From: Bacteroidota bacterium
Lineage (GTDB): Bacteria > Bacteroidota > Bacteroidia > Palsa-965
NCBI GenBank assembly: GCA_016194975.1
Contig: JACQAM010000008.1
Coordinates: forward strand, 248,001-312,000
DNA length: 64,000 bases
Direction of reading: 5' to 3'
The notes beneath the pieces were generated by a model. The model was given only the letters and a program-made list of their open reading frames with translations, searched no databases and had not been told where the DNA came from. Positions 62,016 through 64,000 of the stretch are shown in pieces; within the stretch, counting starts at the first letter, position 1; each line of letters starts with the position of its first letter. The position numbers and the translations under genes are program-made.

Positions 62016-63389
62016 TTAGCGTGAATCCGCGACAACTTCCATCTTCATTCCTCTCGAACCCTTGATCAGTATCAAACTATTCTGAGGATTCTCTTTCTTC
62101 AACCACTCGCCGGCGGCAACAGAATCATTCACACGTATTCCTCTGAAATCATCTTTCGTCGCCGCAAAGTGTTTTCCAACAAATACAACTTTTACGTCCT
62201 GAGCTTGTCGAAGGATCAACTTTTCTCCAATAAGATCCACTATGCGCTGATGTTCTTTCGCACTTTCTTCGCCGAGTTCAAACATATCTCCAAGCAACAG
62301 AATTTTATGCTCCGCTTTCATCTTTGCAAGATTAGTGATCGCCGCTTCCATGCTCGACGGATTCGCATTGTAATAATCAAGGATGAATGTATTCGTCCCC
62401 CGTTTTTCCATTTGCGATCGATTTATATCCGGAATATAATCCGCGATCGCATCATCAATTTCATTCGCAGGAATTCCAAAATAATTTCCCACAGCACAAG
62501 CCGCCAGCAAATTCGGAAGATTGTATTCGCCGGTGAGATGAGTGGCCACTTCGTGCGAAGAAATTTCTTTTGTCTTCCAAATGAATTTCACGAACGGATC
62601 GCTGCTAATAATTTTTCCATTTACTGAAGCATTTTCAGAAACTCCATACGTGACTACTTTCAATCCTTGCGCGCGTTTCACAATTTGTTCATCATCTGAA
62701 AAAACAAAAGCAACACCCTGCCCGACTTTGTCATTCAGGCGGGCATTTCTCTTTCTGAGATCATCAAACAATTCTGTTTTCCCTTTCAGTACGCCTTCCG
62801 CTCCGCCGAATCCTTCGAGATGGGCAAGCCCGATGTTGGTGATCAATCCGAAATCAGGTTCGGCGATCGAACTCAGTAACTCAATTTCTCCCAAATGATT
62901 CGCGCCCATTTCAATCACAGCAAACTGGTGTTCTTTTTTCAATTGCAATAAAGTGAGTGGAACTCCGATGTGATTATTCAGATTTCCATTGGTGAAGTGT
63001 GTGCGAAATTTTTTCGCGAGAACGCGCGCTATCAATTCTTTCGTGGTGGTCTTTCCATTGCTGCCGGTGAGTGCAAGTACTTTCAGCTTATTTTTTCCCA
63101 ACTCCCGGCGGTGATGATTCGCCAATTGCTGGAGCGAACGGAGAACATCATCAACCAGGATCGTCTTTTCATTTTTGAGAAAAGTTTTGTTATCGATCAC
63201 GGCGAACGCAGCACCTTTTTTCAGCGCATCATCTGCAAATTTATTTCCGTCAAAATTCCCACCCTTCAAAGCAAAGAAGATACAACCCGGAATAATACTC
63301 CTCGTGTCTGTCGAAACGAAAGGATGCTGAAGAAATATTCTATAAATATTTTCTGTTATCACAACGTCTTTAAAAGAAGAACGCTCCAA
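62016..63389 (-). CDS. murF: UDP-MurNAc-tripeptide D-alanyl-D-alanine ligase
   Basis: 457 aa, a little longer than usual for the phylum. Mur-ligase motifs: SRSIIPGCIFFALKG-like start, P-loop ALTGSNGKTTTKELIARV, EMGANHLGEIELLSSI, TNIGLAHLEGFGGAEGVLKG, and YNANPSSMEAAITNLAK. It adds D-Ala-D-Ala to the peptidoglycan precursor. Two segments look inserted in frame by small repeats: NARLNDKVGQG (near residues 214-225) and ILRQAQD (near 391-398). It follows gldJ by 39 bp in the same operon. Confidence 0.96.
   Translation of the reverse strand: MERSSFKDVVITENIYRIFLQHPFVSTDTRSIIPGCIFFALKGGNFDGNKFADDALKKGAAFAVIDNKTFLKNEKTILVDDVLRSLQQLANHHRRELGKNKLKVLALTGSNGKTTTKELIARVLAKKFRTHFTNGNLNNHIGVPLTLLQLKKEHQFAVIEMGANHLGEIELLSSIAEPDFGLITNIGLAHLEGFGGAEGVLKGKTELFDDLRKRNARLNDKVGQGVAFVFSDDEQIVKRAQGLKVVTYGVSENASVNGKIISSDPFVKFIWKTKEISSHEVATHLTGEYNLPNLLAACAVGNYFGIPANEIDDAIADYIPDINRSQMEKRGTNTFILDYYNANPSSMEAAITNLAKMKAEHKILLLGDMFELGEESAKEHQRIVDLIGEKLILRQAQDVKVVFVGKHFAATKDDFRGIRVNDSVAAGEWLKKENPQNSLILIKGSRGMKMEVVADSR
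62196..62215. repeat. CCTGAGCTTGTCGAAGG dispersed element inside murF
   Basis: The minus strand reads CCTTCGACAAGCTCAGGAC and encodes LRQAQD. From memory this short sequence recurs in the intergenic and coding DNA of many bacterial genomes. It lies at a junction where MurF homologues usually have no extra residues. Confidence 0.65.
62719..62745. repeat. GC-rich mini-palindrome in frame inside murF
   Basis: Arms TGCCCGACT and AGGCGGGCA (8 of 9 complementary) around nine bases. It encodes ARLNDKVG and keeps the frame. Same CCCGCC type as in the helicase gene. Confidence 0.7.
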
Positions 63390-63428
63390 GTTAAATACAA
63401 GGAGCGTTCTGAAATGAAAGCCGATAAT

Positions 63429-64000
63429 TTATTTTCCGCCTAATCCTACAGGAGAACCAACGCGGTCCATTGCACAGCGGAATCCGATCCACGCTGTTGC
63501 CTGGTTTTGGTCAAGGAATCTACGCGTTCCAGGAACCATCCAGTAAGCGCGATCATGCCACGATCCTCCTTTGTACACATGTGCTTTATCATTGACAAGC
63601 GAATAAACTCCGTACTCATACATGAGTTTGTTTGCGCTTACGCTGGAAGGATCTGTATAATAAACCGAAGAGTTTCCATCACCATCATTGAAGTTGATGT
63701 TATCAGCGTATTTATAATTACGGCGAGTTTCAAGTTTGTCTTCTTTGTATTTCAGATCCACGTTACGATAACGGATAGCGCCAGGGATGCTTACGATGTT
63801 GCTGTCTTTATCATAACGAACAGAATCTTCAACGATAACTGTTTTCGTTGCGAAAGTATTAATCGTATCCTGCAACTGGGTCTTGAAAACATTACCACGG
63901 AATGAGCGGAAATCATCAGCATCAGTTTGTGTAAGCGGACGATAAACATCCAGCACCCATTCTGAAACGTTACCTGCCATGTTATAAAGGCCATAATCAT
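63429..64000 (-). CDS. gldJ: Gliding motility lipoprotein GldJ, C-terminal part
   Basis: Partial: the frame is open to the window edge (the residues before the first in-window Met read DYGLYN), so the N-terminus with the lipobox is outside. The visible ~190 residues belong to the FGE-sulfatase (SUMF1-like) fold: MAGNVSEWVLDVYRPL, HVYKGGSWHDRAYWMVPGTR, WIGFRCAMDRVGSP. GldJ carries this fold without the enzyme activity and stabilises the gliding/type IX secretion motor in the outer membrane. murF follows directly. It fits with the two T9SS cargo genes in this window. Confidence 0.93.
   Translation of the reverse strand, partial: DYGLYNMAGNVSEWVLDVYRPLTQTDADDFRSFRGNVFKTQLQDTINTFATKTVIVEDSVRYDKDSNIVSIPGAIRYRNVDLKYKEDKLETRRNYKYADNINFNDGDGNSSVYYTDPSSVSANKLMYEYGVYSLVNDKAHVYKGGSWHDRAYWMVPGTRRFLDQNQATAWIGFRCAMDRVGSPVGLGGK

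Overview
The window reads as a chromosomal segment of an uncultured or little-studied Bacteroidota bacterium. The signs are two large secreted proteins with type IX secretion (T9SS) type-A C-terminal sorting domains, a GldJ gliding lipoprotein gene at the right edge, a tonB-exbB-exbD operon, many beta-rich signal-peptide proteins, and promoters of the Bacteroidota form (TTTG, 19-20 bp, TAnnTTTG) rather than sigma-70 boxes. Nothing looks like a prophage, plasmid or CRISPR locus. It is housekeeping DNA interspersed with cell-surface genes and unusually rich in small dispersed repeats.

Layout. 0.1-12 kb: surface and secreted proteins (two frameshifted small genes, an FN3 protein, a truncated GxxExxY gene, a 982-residue unknown, a T9SS propeller/SprB-like protein with an adjacent outer-membrane-barrel-like protein). 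12-19.3 kb: a TPR protein that has lost its phosphatase domain, a GNAT acetyltransferase, a small secreted protein, an IGHMBP2-type helicase, a methyltransferase and an SMI1/KNR4-like protein. 19.4-27.3 kb: an OmpA-domain protein, then a tight minus-strand operon of RND/MMPL permease, RfbA, sugar-nucleotide epimerase and polyprenyl synthase. 27.4-33 kb: a secreted protein, the remnant of a RelE/HigB toxin beside an intact antitoxin, chromate transporter, radical SAM protein, DnaG. 33.5-43 kb: a second T9SS protein, an octaprenyl-diphosphate-synthase/MORN-repeat operon, secreted unknowns, RlmN. 43-51 kb: PH-like protein, amidohydrolase, IspD, QueA, a 30-residue membrane peptide, DUF2306 protein, GpmI and an orphan histidine kinase. 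52-57 kb: two tandem tRNA-Val genes and the TonB/ExbB/ExbD/TonB-like/FolC operon. 57-64 kb: PepSY-like lipoprotein, Glu/Leu dehydrogenase, small acidic protein, AnmK, acyl-CoA dehydrogenase, MurF and GldJ.

Common themes are envelope construction (IspD, two trans-prenyl synthases, RfbA, epimerase, MurF, AnmK, RND permease), protein export to the surface (T9SS cargo, GldJ, TonB system) and translation (tRNAs, RlmN, QueA).

The most unusual feature is the repeat population. (1) Two copies of a 167-207 bp fold-back element with identical ends. (2) GC-rich CCCGCC-type mini-palindromes sitting in frame inside a helicase and MurF, forming the new C-terminus of a truncated TPR protein, and inserted into one fold-back element. 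(3) A ~51 bp direct repeat and a CTTTGCGCC-type repeat that encode parts of signal peptides. (4) CACAGAG/TTACAC repeats in inverted orientation around the GxxExxY gene fragment. (5) Short-motif intergenic repeats and hairpins that repeatedly abut stop codons. Together they suggest that small non-autonomous repeats are a continuing source of new protein segments and gene ends in this genome. That is an inference from one window and needs genome-wide counting.
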